This document shows, piece by piece, positions 14,935-27,700 of a stretch of 64,000 nt of DNA. Location of the stretch: contig NC_092579.1 in assembly GCF_037975245.1 (NCBI RefSeq), positions 9,853,001 to 9,917,000 on the forward strand, read 5' to 3'. Position 1 is the stretch's first letter. The number at the start of each line of letters is the position of its first letter. Under the pieces are notes generated by a model. That model did not search any database and was not told where the DNA came from. It was given only the letters and a program-made list of their open reading frames with translations. The position numbers were made by a program, and so were the translations under genes. Source of the DNA: Apostichopus japonicus (Eukaryota; Echinodermata; Holothuroidea; Aspidochirotida; Stichopodidae).

Positions 14935-14937
<3 letters not shown>
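14347..14937. other. No gene recognised
   Basis: AT-rich sequence with no coding or repeat signal that I can support. Confidence 0.4.
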
Positions 14938-14965
<28 letters not shown>

Positions 14966-15039
14966 CCGTATATATACCGTATATATACCGTATATATATA
15001 TACCGTATATATATATACCGTATATATATATATATACCG

Positions 15040-15065
<26 letters not shown>
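14938..15065. repeat. AT microsatellite with regular ACCGT interruptions
   Basis: AT dinucleotides interrupted six times by the word ATACCGTAT at short intervals, so the array has a higher-order unit of roughly 12-22 bp. It is self-complementary and can form cruciforms. The Tyr-Ile ORFs on both strands are artefacts. Confidence 0.9.
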
Positions 15066-15076
<11 letters not shown>

Positions 15077-17885
15077 GGCTTACCAGTTTGGGCCTCCGTT
15101 CTCGTTGCGTTAAATTTTCTAAAATTTCATATGAAATCATATTCCAACCCTATCAATGATATGGCAAGCGCTTGTTAGCATGCAAACAAAAAAATACAAA
15201 AAATTGTGTACAGATACGTCTCCAACAAGAGTTGGGCCCTCCAAATTATTATCTGAAAATAAGAGGGATCAAATGACACGGATAAGCACCCCGGCATATA
15301 AATATTATTTCACTGTGAAGTGGATGATATATAGCGGTAGGTCGCCTCTAAGGTGTCAAGATTCGAACTTACTACTATATTTTAAGCCATTACCAGCCAC
15401 CCTTAACTTTTCTGAAGTGTTTTCTCAGCGGTAAAGTAGCTATTTTACAAATTTTGTACATTGATATAGGAGTTACAAGCCACGAACGTTATGAAACTTA
15501 ACGTAGTGCATATGTAGGTGATGAAATGGTATCTTGCAACTCTTATACTATGAATTAGAAGAAGTTAAAATACTTGAAGGTTACAGTTTTTTTATCAAGG
15601 CCATAGCCTACTCACAACACTTTACAACAGTTAACCCCTGGAACAACTTGTCACACCTATGCACATTCATCAATTGATACATTCCCCCACCCCACAACAA
15701 CTTTGCATGATTTCATTTCAATTAAATTTTCTACTTTTGAAAACTTACGTAATAATTTTACTAATCTGAAGGCCTTCTCCACTCTGTATGGTTATGGATT
15801 AAACAAACCACCGAATGGTAAAGTGGTCACGCATTTCCTTCTATAAAAATGTTCAAGAGCAAATGTAAACCAGCCTTCATTTCCATAACTAATTCTTCAA
15901 GAATCTATTTTAAGGATCATTGTTTTCGGAAGGTCTTACCATTTTATACGCTCACCTATTAATGAAAGCATCACCAATCATGAAAGGACAGAAAAAAAAA
16001 CATCACAAAAACTTTTAAGCCTGCTTTCCATCTACCCAGCTATAATACAGTTAATTGACCGTTAAATGTTTTCGCTTCAAGTGGCAGAATTTTTTTTCAA
16101 AGTGATCAGAAGAGTGTTTGGAAATATATCAAAAGATCAATTAAATCATGCACGAACGAGGATGAAATATTGATTTCTAAGTTGGTACAAAATCCAGATT
16201 TCAAGCATAAACGTAGACGCTAATTGGTTGGCTGGCTATATAACGGTTTCTATTGCATTTCACAAACTCGTATTGCTGAGGGACCCCAGACTTATTGACG
16301 CATGTGTATATACTAAATTGAAGGCCCAGCAAAAAAACTATGGGGCGCCAAACTTTTCGCTTTTGTCTTGAGATTATTTTTGCAAAAAGGTTGGAAAGTT
16401 TATCTGCAGTGTTCGGTGATTGCTGGTGGAGATAGTCTAAATTGTTTTCATCACATCAAGTCTATATTTCTAGGAAGATTTGATGCATTCTAAGCATCGA
16501 TTCTGAGTGGATGGGTATTGGTGATTAGTTTCTGGCTCAGATCTTATGAAAGATCGTCGGTCGTACGGGTCTAAAACTTTTCCGGGGAACCGCTTTACGA
16601 TAACAAACTACATTTGATAAATACTGAAATCTAAAATACCAATGTTATTATATTATTATCAGCTGATTTTTTTAAGCCGGCACAAGTTTGATCGGCACAA
16701 GTTTTTTTTTTTAGTTTTTTTTACGAATTCACAAGTATAGGGACAGTTAAAACGGGACGTTGTCCACAGTAATAACATCATCAGGGTGTCTTCTCTGTGT
16801 GTGAGGGTACCATTTTTTGGCTGGGATTGTAGGGGGCAATGTCCTGGCTGCTCCACGATGGGGGACACATATTGCAACCCACCCCCCCCCCTTCCCCCGT
16901 TCCCGTTATCATGTTAAAAGGGAATTACTTCAAATCACGTTGCTTACTAACCTGTGGCAACCAACATCCTTGTCATGTTACAGAGACACACATGCAAAAA
17001 AAAGTGAGGAATCGTCAGTGCAAACGATAAAAGAAACTCGCCTACACCGTCAATATTACGACGGTAATATATCTTTTTATGTAATCATTTCGAGTCGCCC
17101 TCGTTATCCGCGTTTTTTGCGAAATATCTTTATATACCTATTACTTTACATATTTATAGCCACTTAAAGAATGTCTTGGTCGCAAAGCCCATTTGATATG
17201 TTCTAGACTGTTGAAAAGACGTTGCTATCAGCGCGGGTTGTCTAGCCTACACTACTTTCATTATTTGACAAAATGAGTCTTTCATGCATCAATTAAAATG
17301 GCTGGACTACTAAGTCTAAAACATAGCTCTTAAGATACAATAGCAACACTACTTCTTTTCTCTTAGACTGTGATATAAATAAATTAAACTTCTATCATTC
17401 TCTAAGGTAAATATCTCCAGCTTTCGTAAAGTCAATCTATAATAAAAATCATCACAATTCGTTTTTTTTTTTTCCTGATACGTATGTTTTGTATTCAATT
17501 TCGCAAAGCGATCTATTCTACTCCCTGAAGTGAAATTGTAATAACTTTTCAACGTTATTATCGAGCGGAAATGTAATCTTTAGTATCTCGTTTGCGAATA
17601 TGCACTGCAGAGTTGTCGTTTTAAAATGTATTATCTCCCTGTTAAATTGTTGAAAAATGAAAAAAAAATGAACTTTAGCGCCACAACAGTCCCATTTTCG
17701 TTACTGTTAATTGTTATTATTGGACGTGCCCGGTAATATAATCTCTCTGTATTGAAACAATAAATATAATATTAAAGGGAAAGAATCACTCTAGGTCCGA
17801 AAAGGAAGAGTTACAAATGTTTAAATCTGATAAGCAATAAGATCCTGTTCTTTCTAATTTCTTCTCAACTTTCTTCGTTATTCCT
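15066..17885. other. No gene recognised
   Basis: AT-rich sequence. Overlapping + frames at 16817-17167 and a - frame at 16659-16877 are open, but they lack domains, conservation cues and splice signals. A poly-C tract lies at about 16880-16892. Confidence 0.4.
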
Positions 17886-18490
17886 CCTCTCCTCTCCTCT
17901 CCTCTCCTCTCCTCTCCTCTCCTCTCCTCTCCTCTCCTCTCCTCTCCTCTCCTCTCCTCTCCTCTCCTCTCCTCTCCTCTCCTCTCCTCTCCTCTCCTCT
18001 CCTCTCCTCTCCTCTCCTCTCCTCTCCTCTCCTCTCCTCTCCTCTCCTCTCCTCTCCTCTCCTCTCCTCTCCTCTCCTCTCCTCTCCTCTCCTCTCCTCT
18101 CCTCTCCTCTCCTCTCCTCTCCTCTCCTCTCCTCTCCTCTCCTCTCCTCTCCTCTCCTCTCCTCTCCTCTCCTCTCCTCTCCTCTCCTCTCCTCTCCTCT
18201 CCTCTCCTCTCCTCTCCTCTCCTCTCCTCTCCTCTCCTCTCCTCTCCTCTCCTCTCCTCTCCTCTCCTCTCCTCTCCTCTCCTCTCCTCTCCTCTCCTCT
18301 CCTCTCCTCTCCTCTCCTCTCCTCTCCTCTCCTCTCCTCTCCTCTCCTCTCCTCTCCTCTCCTCTCCTCTCCTCTCCTCTCCTCTCCTCTCCTCTCCTCT
18401 CCTCTCCTCTCCTCTCCTCTCCTCTCCTCTCCTCTCCTCTCCTCTCCTCTCCTCTCCTCTCCTCTCCTCTCCTCTCCTCTCCTCTCCTCT
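17886..18490. repeat. Perfect CCTCT pentanucleotide array, about 121 copies
   Basis: 605 bp of uninterrupted CCTCT units with no visible variant. One strand is entirely pyrimidine and the other entirely purine, with mirror symmetry. The 240-codon minus-strand ORF through it (Arg-Gly-Glu-Glu-Arg repeats) exists only because 5 bp units keep every frame free of stops. Confidence 0.97.
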
Positions 18491-18757
18491 CATTGCTTTA
18501 CCGGACAATTGAACATTCTTAATATAGACGATAGCAGGTACATTGATCAGCTTGGAGAGGAGAGTAGGAAAACATTTTGATCCTGGTACGTTTTAACACT
18601 GTTGAAATGTAGGCCTAACAATTTATAAGACAGTGTCGTGGTTGATTATCAGCCAGTTGGAGTGAACGTAGCACACTGCTGTTGAGAAGAACCATTTCGT
18701 CATCGGGTTTAATCAAGAGCGTCTACTAACTAGTAATTCTAACATAATTTGTAGGGC

Positions 18758-19114
18758 ATGGTCATATACATTATGCCGGGCTATGTGTTGCTAGTTTATC
18801 TTCATATAGTCACGTTTGTTATCCTCGGTGAGATGCCAAACATATCAGTAACCATGGAGAAGAAATTACTCGACAGGTGTGATTGCCATCAGGTGACAAA
18901 TGATGTTATTCTTAGTAAGTTAATCGGAAGTGAAGCATTTAGTTTTGATTATAACAGGGAGTTGTTATATCTCTTAAAACTACCAGATATTATTACTACT
19001 GCAGTCAATCACAAGAGTCATCATGCAATTCAAAGAATAAACATTTGTAAGGATTTCTTCAACTATATGAAAGTGTATAAGTACAGACAAGTTATTAATG
19101 AGTGTTTTAAATAG
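18758..19114 (+). CDS. Hypothetical small protein, possibly secreted or membrane-anchored
   Basis: An ATG-initiated ORF of 118 codons. Residues 1-24 are hydrophobic (PGYVLLVYLHIVTFVILG), which would suit a signal peptide or signal anchor, followed by a polar body with Cys in a CDC motif (about residues 40-42). A second in-frame ATG at residue 6 puts the hydrophobic stretch closer to the N terminus. I recognise no domain. There is no neighbouring coding exon that I can connect and no poly(A) signal close by, so it could be one exon of a larger gene, a decayed exon or a chance ORF. What I see is the ORF and hydrophobic start; the secretion claim is inference. Confidence 0.25.
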   Translation: MVIYIMPGYVLLVYLHIVTFVILGEMPNISVTMEKKLLDRCDCHQVTNDVILSKLIGSEAFSFDYNRELLYLLKLPDIITTAVNHKSHHAIQRINICKDFFNYMKVYKYRQVINECFK

Positions 19115-19234
19115 GCAACCTTTTACGATATACTCTCGTCGTGTTACGTCACAACATGTTTTTATCCGCGGGTTGGTAAGAGATGCTAAGATATGTCAAA
19201 CGGTCCTTATTGGGTTTTTATTAGTATGCCGATT

Positions 19235-19238
<4 letters not shown>

Positions 19239-19272
<34 letters not shown>
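19239..19272. repeat. AT microsatellite
   Basis: A 34 bp AT dinucleotide run. Confidence 0.9.
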
Positions 19273-19274
<2 letters not shown>

Positions 19275-19876
19275 TTTTTTCTAACAAGTTTGTTTGGTGT
19301 TTTTCTTTAATCTCTCTCTCGTTCATTTTTCAGCGACATATGTCTGCATCATCTTAGATCCCGTAATCCTTGGTGACGAAATTTGATCCTTCTCTTCTCG
19401 TGGATTTGGGCAAAAACTAAATTCTTCATCGATGAACATGATGGCCTATCTTTACTGCTAAAATATCGTATCACATTTATACAGAGAATACGAAATAGTT
19501 TTATTGTGATATAGAATTGTTATTGTTGCTGTCGCCAACTCCGTGCACCCTCCCACGTTCGCTCCAGCCCACCTTCATCTTTAAAAAAACTAAGCTAAAA
19601 TACAATATTCTTGCATAGTATTACTGGAGATACATACCCTCGCTCCAATCCCATTGTTGGTAGACGCCTTCTTAAATCATATCTAAAGACCTGTAATATA
19701 ATATAGGCCCGTGTGAATATAACGTCTCCCTAATCATTCGATAAACGAATTCCTAATGGATACGGAAATCCTACACTGGGAATTTTTTTATGTTTGATAC
19801 TGCAGAGCATTCCAGATTAGCCCAGAGAGCTATATCAACTCCCTGATTAGCCTAAAGAGACATAGCTAAAAATACA

Positions 19877-19879
<3 letters not shown>

Positions 19880-19973
<94 letters not shown>
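19880..19973. repeat. AT microsatellite
   Basis: A perfect AT run of about 94 bp preceded by TGTG. Confidence 0.95.
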
Positions 19974-19975
<2 letters not shown>

Positions 19976-20085
19976 ATAGAATGGTGGTCAATATTCACAA
20001 AGAGTGCTCTATGCCAAGGCAGAGCTAGAATACCCGTGAAACTCCGAGTAGCAGTATGATGATAGTTTAGTTAAGTATATTATGT

Positions 20086-20111
20086 GATATATATATATAT
20101 ATATATATATT
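20086..20111. repeat. AT microsatellite
   Basis: A short AT run about 110 bp from the preceding one. Confidence 0.85.
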
Positions 20112-23100
20112 CAGCGTTGCACATTTTCATCTATAGTAGACCAAAACAGTGTGATGTCACAGGGTGTATGTGGCCCACAGTTATTAACTAAGTGTTAAGT
20201 TACTTTACAATATGACGTTAGGTAGAAATTTAATAAAGATATGTTGTATGCATACCATTATCATCAATTTAGTTCATAAAGGAAATTTCCAGAGATATAA
20301 GGTTTATAAAGGTGAATATCTTGAAAACTGGAATAGTCGTAGAAACATAACGAGGACTTTTCTCTCTCTTTTCTAGGCTATCATAATATCAAGGCTAGAA
20401 TTCCTGCTTTAATTCATCCTTGAAGTTACTTTAATCAATTTGAAGGTTTCCCAGATTGGAATTTTATTTAATTATTAGAATTCATTAAGGGTATTAACTC
20501 TCAGTTCTCTACACTAAGATTTTAAAAAATAGGAATTTTTTAAAACATTTTCCGTCATTCAACTTCTCTAAATGATGATATTTTAAATTTCAATGTGTTG
20601 TTTTCTTGAATTAGACAAACTTATGTACGCGTATAGCCTACTTGAGAAGATTCTCTCATTCACTTTTGATTGGTTCTTTGGGTAAACTTGTTTATTACTT
20701 CTGATGTTTTTAGGTGTGTACTTTAATTACATGTATAGCACGCATTATAACTATATGCCATCCCATAGATGCCAGTCTGCCTCAACCGGCAATGTTTGCC
20801 GCAGATGTCACATGTTGGTTTGGTTCAATCTGTCAAGTTGCTGGAAAATCAGAATTTCTCTTAATCACTGTTTACTTAAACGTATACGGTTCCTTTCAAC
20901 TTCTTTGATTTCAAAATTTACTATGTCTCCTTATACCGATAAGTCGATATAATGAGAGGTTAAAAATAATAAATCAGGGAAATATCAAATTAATTACCGA
21001 TAGAAAATCGAAATTGTGACTCCTTGGCTTCGTAGCAACGTAAAATTTACTATTCAGTTTACCTGTCGTCTACAGTACAGACCTGAGAAGTAATGTTAAA
21101 GTTTTCATTTCACTTATAGCGACCAATCACAAGATAAGACCTACTTTATAAAATAGGTCTATGCAACATAATTTAATGCAGATGACTAACCTTGAACATC
21201 CTGCTGTCATTTCAAAATGACTATTAATACAAATGTCATTAGGCCTATACTGTGAGACACAAGTTTTTATAGGAAGTGGTAAAGTTTTTGTTTGCTCATA
21301 ACTTTATGCATCTGGTATATCGGTGAATCTGATACATCGGATTCAAGGAAAGAGACAATTCCTCGTTTCCACCTACTTAACACGCGAAAGGGTATACGCG
21401 TATATACCATCGTAAAATTATAGCCATGAAAAATGTTTATGAATAATATAACGTGTATTGAACTATTCTGCGAATGCTGCATGCAGCGATATGAGCTATT
21501 GCTATAATATTTCAGGATCATAAATGTTTAGCTGGCAGCGTACAACAGGGTTTACTTTTATACAATTGCTTACGTTCGTAATACATATTAATGCAAGTCT
21601 GCATTCCACCGAGCTGTTTAACTCAATAGGGTAACATCGTATATCTTCGTGAGATCGTAAGACTGACAAACATAGGCCAACATACATGATTTAACGCGTA
21701 TTTACCAATTCTGCGAAATGCTTGGCGATGTATCATAGTCGCTAGTATTTTTGTTAATTTGAAATGTGTGTTTCTTGGTAGACACGTCATACACGATCAA
21801 TTATTTTAAGTGTGTTTGGGTTTGTTAACTCATTATTCCATAGCTAATAAATATGATCAAATATCGGAGGACATGTGGTCTGATATGAATATGACATTTC
21901 GTGGCTGGCAACGACGCACAGCTTTCAAACTGATTATGTGTACTCATCGAAATATTTAAGTGTTTTGTAGCACATTTGCAGCCATTTGCGTCCTTCTTAG
22001 AACTCATTAATTAGAATTTATACCCAGAGGGAACAAAATAAAGGATAATAAAGTGTCTCACAGGGACATGACTGAGAGCATATACAGCATCCTAATTTAG
22101 ACTGTGTCTTTATGTGAGGAAGACCAATTTAACGATAAGTTAGGACGGAAATTTAATTTATGACGTCGTATTATTGTATAGCCAATCAGCTTCCGTCAGA
22201 CGACACTGAGATTCCTCTATACCGACATGTGTTCGGATGGAGTAACTTGTTTCATTTCGCAACTATCGAATGATTTCCTGGTCAAACTGCTCAAACAGTA
22301 TACCACATAATGGTAATGTTAGATGATTCGTTAACAAATTGGAGAGCCGTTTGAAACAGTACATATCGTGGCTGTTTAACAGTCTTCTTATAGAATATGA
22401 ACGTGTTTATAACAACTGGATCGATTAAACATGCTCTACCAATCAAGGTTATTTGCTAAACACAACATGATCTAAGGCTATTCTAGTTATTTAACGACAC
22501 AATCTGTTTGTCAAGTTCAATTAGCTTCAGTGACCACTAATTGCGCTGTTAATGATGATTAACTGGAGGAGCAAAGTGTTGAGAAATTGTCATAAAACAA
22601 CATCACAACACAATGAGAATCCCTGCCAAATTTACATTTAATTTTACTAATATTTGTACCTTATAATGAAGAGCAAACATGCTCACTCAAATCAGACGCA
22701 TATGTTGCTCTTATTGGCGTTACTATTGGAAGGGGCGGGGAACAATGGAAGGTCCAACCCTATCTCTGCCCGCATCCCAACCCCACATAGAATCTGGCAT
22801 TATGTTTTGTTTTTTTTCTGGTGATCTACGAGTAATGACAAATCGTCACAACATATATGAAAGATACCCCTGTCCCTCCCTAACCTTCCTTTCCACACAC
22901 ATTCACGCTCATGGGCTTAATGAAAGCACACATACCATTTGGCATTCAAGATCAGACTGCAACTAGCTATAGCCATTGTACTTCCACATGGGTTATTTTT
23001 CATGACGCGTTGATGGTGCTTATATATACCAGCCTTGATGATATTTGTGACTACCAATGGAACGCCAATATAGGGAGGCAAAACAGCTTAACACAACTGA

Positions 23101-23780
23101 CCTGTCCATTTTATTTTCATTATAAGTATAGTTTTGACAGTGTTTCTCCTTGTAAATTGACATCTCATTAATTTGTATGATACAAACCACTAGAGGCTTT
23201 GACCGATTTGTGTAACTGGATGCACCACAAATTTCTCAAGTTAGAAAATGGAACGTAAGAAATATTAACGTCTGGATATCTGAACCCTCATAACATGCAT
23301 GTGAATGTGCGATCAGCCTGTATCGTAGCACGTATAGCTATGGTTTACATATAACATGCCTAGTATAGCTTGTATATAGATTATATATGTCATTATGTAC
23401 GTGTTGTTGTACATGTTGAGAAATGTCGATGTTCTTATATTGCCACTCTCTCAGTCTCACATCGAGTCCCAAATATCTAGCGCCAATAAGGCGCTGCAGC
23501 AGATATTCGTTTTCAATATTTCTCAAATTTGACGTTCGTTAATCTCATACTATGTCCTCGTTACGTCACCATTAATTCGTGATCATGCGCGGGTACATTC
23601 CATTATGTAACACACAGTTTAACCTGTATAGTCGGTGCGTGCACTGTATGGAATAACGCGCGTCAACTTTCGCAACGATTTGCGCGGACGTTGGGTCGCA
23701 CGCGCCCCATCTTCCAGAACAATCTATGGTATAAATATCATATATACAGCACTAACTGTTATAATGAAAAGATAATCATT
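20112..23780. other. No gene recognised
   Basis: AT-rich sequence upstream of the kinase gene. I see no coding exon, and no long repeat. Confidence 0.4.
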
Positions 23781-23804
23781 GCGCATGTATACACATGCGT
23801 TGCG

Positions 23805-23818
23805 TATATATGACGTCA
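23805..23818 (+). promoter_or_regulatory. TATA box fused to a CRE palindrome, probable kinase promoter
   Basis: TATATA (23805-23810) runs directly into TGACGTCA (23811-23818), a consensus ATF/CREB site. About 30 bp downstream lies a segment ending in a good splice donor (CTG|GTGAGT at 23982/23983). A start site near 23835 would make that segment a first exon. The arrangement is seen; use as promoter is inferred. Confidence 0.45.
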
Positions 23819-23834
23819 CAGAACAGTTTGTATC

Positions 23835-23982
23835 TGGAAGGTGGTAGTGCCTTAACTACAACGTTGGTGTAGTTAAGTTCAACTTGCTTAGCACCGCGAA
23901 CACATCGTACTTGCTTTCTTTAGCGAATACAGCGTTTACTTTCCATTTATTGGCTTTCCTAATTCTGATAACTATATTTCTG
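23835..23982 (+). other. Probable 5' untranslated first exon of the kinase gene
   Basis: It has no ATG and ends at a strong donor (GGTGAGTAC). The next acceptor that fits is CCCCTCAG at 24671-24678, behind a pyrimidine tract, with the kinase start codon 3 bases after it. It also contains a perfect 10 bp hairpin. The start coordinate is a guess from the TATA position. An open frame through it using TTG would be hydrophobic, but lacks an ATG. Confidence 0.4.
23851..23877. repeat. Perfect 10 bp inverted repeat with 7 nt loop
   Basis: CTTAACTACA and TGTAGTTAAG are exact reverse complements separated by ACGTTGG. It lies in the probable 5' leader of the kinase transcript. Confidence 0.85.
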
Positions 23983-24681
23983 GTGAGTACATTTATAAAT
24001 TACGATGTTTGTTCAATTTCATCAAGCATTTACCCTGGAAACATGAATTTCAAGGAAACTTTAATGAGACATAAGACTGCGTAAAGATACAGGGTAGTAC
24101 TGTATTGTATATTGCTAGAGCACGCTTTGGGTTCTTCCTCTGTTGATACTTCAGTACTAATCTATTTAAATTTATTTTTACATTATGCAACCTGGTATTA
24201 TTCGCAGTCTGAAGTGACAGATAAATTACATAACATGGCTTGACACAGTTGATCTGATATACTTACGTATCATTTTGATGTTTTATATTGTCAAAACTTG
24301 AGTATATTCACATAGACCTATTAGAGCTACTTTCCATACAGAATGACATATAAAGTTGAATTCATTCAATAAATCGAATAGTTTTATACTTGTTTCTTAT
24401 ACTTGTAAACTTTAGTACCGTTTTAAGCTATTATTTAAGAATTAATAGCCTATAACATTTTAGTACTTGTAAAGATCATCGCTAAATGCATCCCTGATAA
24501 CCGTAGCCATATCAGAGCAATATCTAAATATACGTAATAGACTTGATACATACATAATAAACCTGATATTTAGTCAAGTAAAGCTTTAGGACTATCATAA
24601 ACAAGAAAATATCTGTTTTATTTCATCGGATTTTTCTTTGATTCATCTCTTTCTCCTTTTTTTGTGGCAACCCCTCAGTTG

Positions 24682-24749
24682 ATGATTATGTCGTCCGGAA
24701 ATATTAGTACAGATCAACATCAAATACCTCCACAACCGAGGCGTGCAAG
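24682..24749 (+). CDS. Kinase coding exon 1
   Basis: Starts MIMSSG, with a second ATG two codons in; encodes a Gln/Pro/Arg-rich stretch and ends at AAG|GTAAGG. An acceptor (CAG) 4 bases before the ATG implies an upstream non-coding exon. Confidence 0.7.
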
Positions 24750-27700
24750 GTAAGGTATAGCTTCAACTTAGCAACTTTCAACTGTATTTTTCTATTATTC
24801 TGAAACCTTTAATAGCTGACATCAGTACGGTTACGGTACGGATGTATATCTCCAAATGCATATACACAACAGCCACTTCACTTCAGCGGCGTAACTTGGC
24901 CAGCGGGGCCGCCCGGTCCCTAAGTACCGAAAACAAAACCCATCCTCAACAGAGAAAGCCTGAGAGTGCCAAATCCGGGCTTCAACATGTGGCGAATATA
25001 ACTTGTATATTCTCACCAAACTTGACCAAACGATGCTTGGATTTGGGTGATTACAGGATCTCCTTTGGGGACCCATTTGGTTTGTCAACGATGCCCTGTT
25101 GCTCCCTTGTAACTTTTACTGTTTACTTTGTCCTTAGTAAATGTGTCAAATACCCAGATTCATATTTTCTCTCCCTCTCTATTCTCTCTTTTTCTCATGC
25201 AGACGCACGGTGTGGAGACGGGTCCTATCGACCTTAAACTGCTGCAGTAGCTCTCGTTACGAGGACTCAAGTCTCCCTAAGGATGAGTACACAATGACCC
25301 CACAACGATCTCTCCAACGATCAATTCGTCGTCATCGTCCGTCCAAACGAGAACGTCAGCAAACATCCAGCCGCAAGGCTGGAAGGCGCGTGAAGTCAAA
25401 ATCAAGCCCGCCACCCCACAGTTTTCAATGTAAACTTGATGGAACCGATACGGTTACCACTGCACCGTCTCAGAGAAGAGGTAAGGAACAAACCCGTCGT
25501 ATCCAGGAGCCTCTCCCGAGTGATCAGTCGGACGCCAAGATAAAATTAAATGGTTCTAATACCATCACCAACTTGCAGAGACGTCTTCACCAACGCCGCA
25601 ACAACCAAGGAAATGAAGGCAAATGCATTCCATCGTCATCGACAAATGTTCTGCCTAGTCCGATTCGACTAGCCGACAACCATTCCAAAGATCTGAATAT
25701 CTCCTTGCCCCAAGATACTAATGAGCTAGGCGTTGGTGTTTGCAGAGTGTACAAATGTATTGCGACAACAGTTGCAATGGAGCTGGCTACTCAACGAAAA
25801 TCGCTTCCATCAATTTGGAGAAAATTACCCACTGAGCAAAAGTTCCAATCATTACCAATTATGTCGGCTATGGAGGTTCGACAATTGGAACTAAAAATGC
25901 CTAGTGCTCTAAACACACGAAAAGTTCAACACAGGAACGAGATTGGCGGTGAGATGACCAGAAACGCAAAGATGGGAACTCAAGATGTTCCGACGAGAAA
26001 AGGACAGCTTAAAGTACCAGCTGTTGAGAAGAATGGCGGGAAAGGGTAAGATGGCAAAAGATTAATTTGTTTTACAAGCTGAAAGTAGATTCAATTAAAT
26101 TATAAATTGTTATATTTTACTCATACGATTCAGGATACTGAGTTCAAGTGGAGGGGAGTATTATCTAGGAGATAAGTTAAAGAGGGTAAGAAATCCTCCC
26201 AAGTTCAATGTTTTGCCAGACATAATTATGGCAAAATCTCAGGGCTTGTAATAATTCCATAATCCTAATGAGAACAGATCAATTATTAAAAAGGAAACAA
26301 GTTTATACTTGTCTCTATGTTGTTTTTATTTTATTTTGGTTTGTAGCTGAAGGCGTAATTTTTCCATATTTCTGTTTACCTCTTCAGACCTCTCCCAACA
26401 ACTAAAACTGAATCCGAGGAACCTCATTTACTTAGCACTTTATGTGAGTGGATCCCTCGAGGAAACCTTGAGCCAATCTTCAATCGTTACACCAAGCTGC
26501 CGAAGACCCTGGGAAGAGGCGCGCACGGGGTCGTCCAATTAATGAAACAGAAAGAGCAAAACAGAATTTGCGCCGTGAAAATCTTCAAGGATCGTCTTAC
26601 CAAAGACACAGTTTTACAGGTATAGCTCTTTAAGTGATCTGAAGCATGAATAATGCAGATCTGATAGAGTAACATCGCCACCACTCAATCCCCCAATTTC
26701 CTATGTTAATCTATCCTACTCCCCTCTCCGTCCCTCCCATCTGCACCCCCCCCCCTCCCCCTCCCACCAATACCACCACACTAAGTCCCACACGTAGTGA
26801 TCGCGGTAAGATTTAGTCACATTGTCTACAAAACTATTGCTGTCTATCATAATAGGGCCAAAAAGTGTCTAGTTCAAACTTAATCCTACAAACAATATAC
26901 TTGTCCTCATAGTCTAGAATAGTTTTCTTGTACTCGATTTCTAGTCCTCGTGGATTTCTTTTCGTACTCGTTATTCGAGTCATCTTCCACGTGGCGCAAT
27001 CACGTATACTTTAAAGGGGATTTAACCCCCCCCCCCCCATGAAACTAGGGGCATCCCCCTCCATACACTGGTTGACAGATTATTACAAACAAAATTCCTA
27101 GTAGACAATACATCATATAACATGTATATCCGGTGAAACATTAACAGTAGAAATTATTGGAAATTGGAAAAGCTGCTTTAGCACCATTTTCGGCATCAAA
27201 CACCATTTTACCAACATTTCCCAAAAGGGAAAAGGGACACGACCTCCACTTTTACACCTCAACCCCTCCCCTCCCCATCCCCCACCCATACCAAAAATGT
27301 GGTTGCGCACCTGAGTATTTGCAAGATTATAAGTAGTCGTACTCGCGATTAGAAACAAATATATAGACTACTCTTAAATATCAAAATGAAGCCTAAAGTA
27401 ATTAAAAATATATAACTGATTTAAACACACGATTTAAATGCTTACAAAATAAATACTTCGTCAGCCCTGATTGTCTTGTTTCACTTTACAGATGATGACG
27501 TCAGAAGTTAAAATCCTCTCATCTTTACAAGGTTTAGACTGCGTACCGGTACTTTACGGTTTATCCAAGATTGGTAGCAACTCCGTTCCTTGTATCATCC
27601 AAGAATTCATTGGTAATTCTGTCAACTTTGATACGCTGACATTGGATAGGGCTATCAGCACCAACACGTTTACAAAGCGTACAATATATCGCTTAGCATT

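Noticed and set aside
14871-15140. Tyr-Ile repeat ORFs on both strands (also at 2722-3092, 19098-19310, 19877-20059)
   Set aside because: They are translations of AT microsatellites, with no flanking coding signal.
17786-18508. 240-codon minus-strand ORF of Arg-Gly-Glu-Glu-Arg repeats
   Set aside because: It is the translation of the CCTCT array; a 5 bp repeat without stops is open in every frame.
23884-24084. Hydrophobic ORF that could be a kinase signal peptide
   Set aside because: It has no ATG (opens on TTG) and runs through a strong splice donor at 23982/23983.
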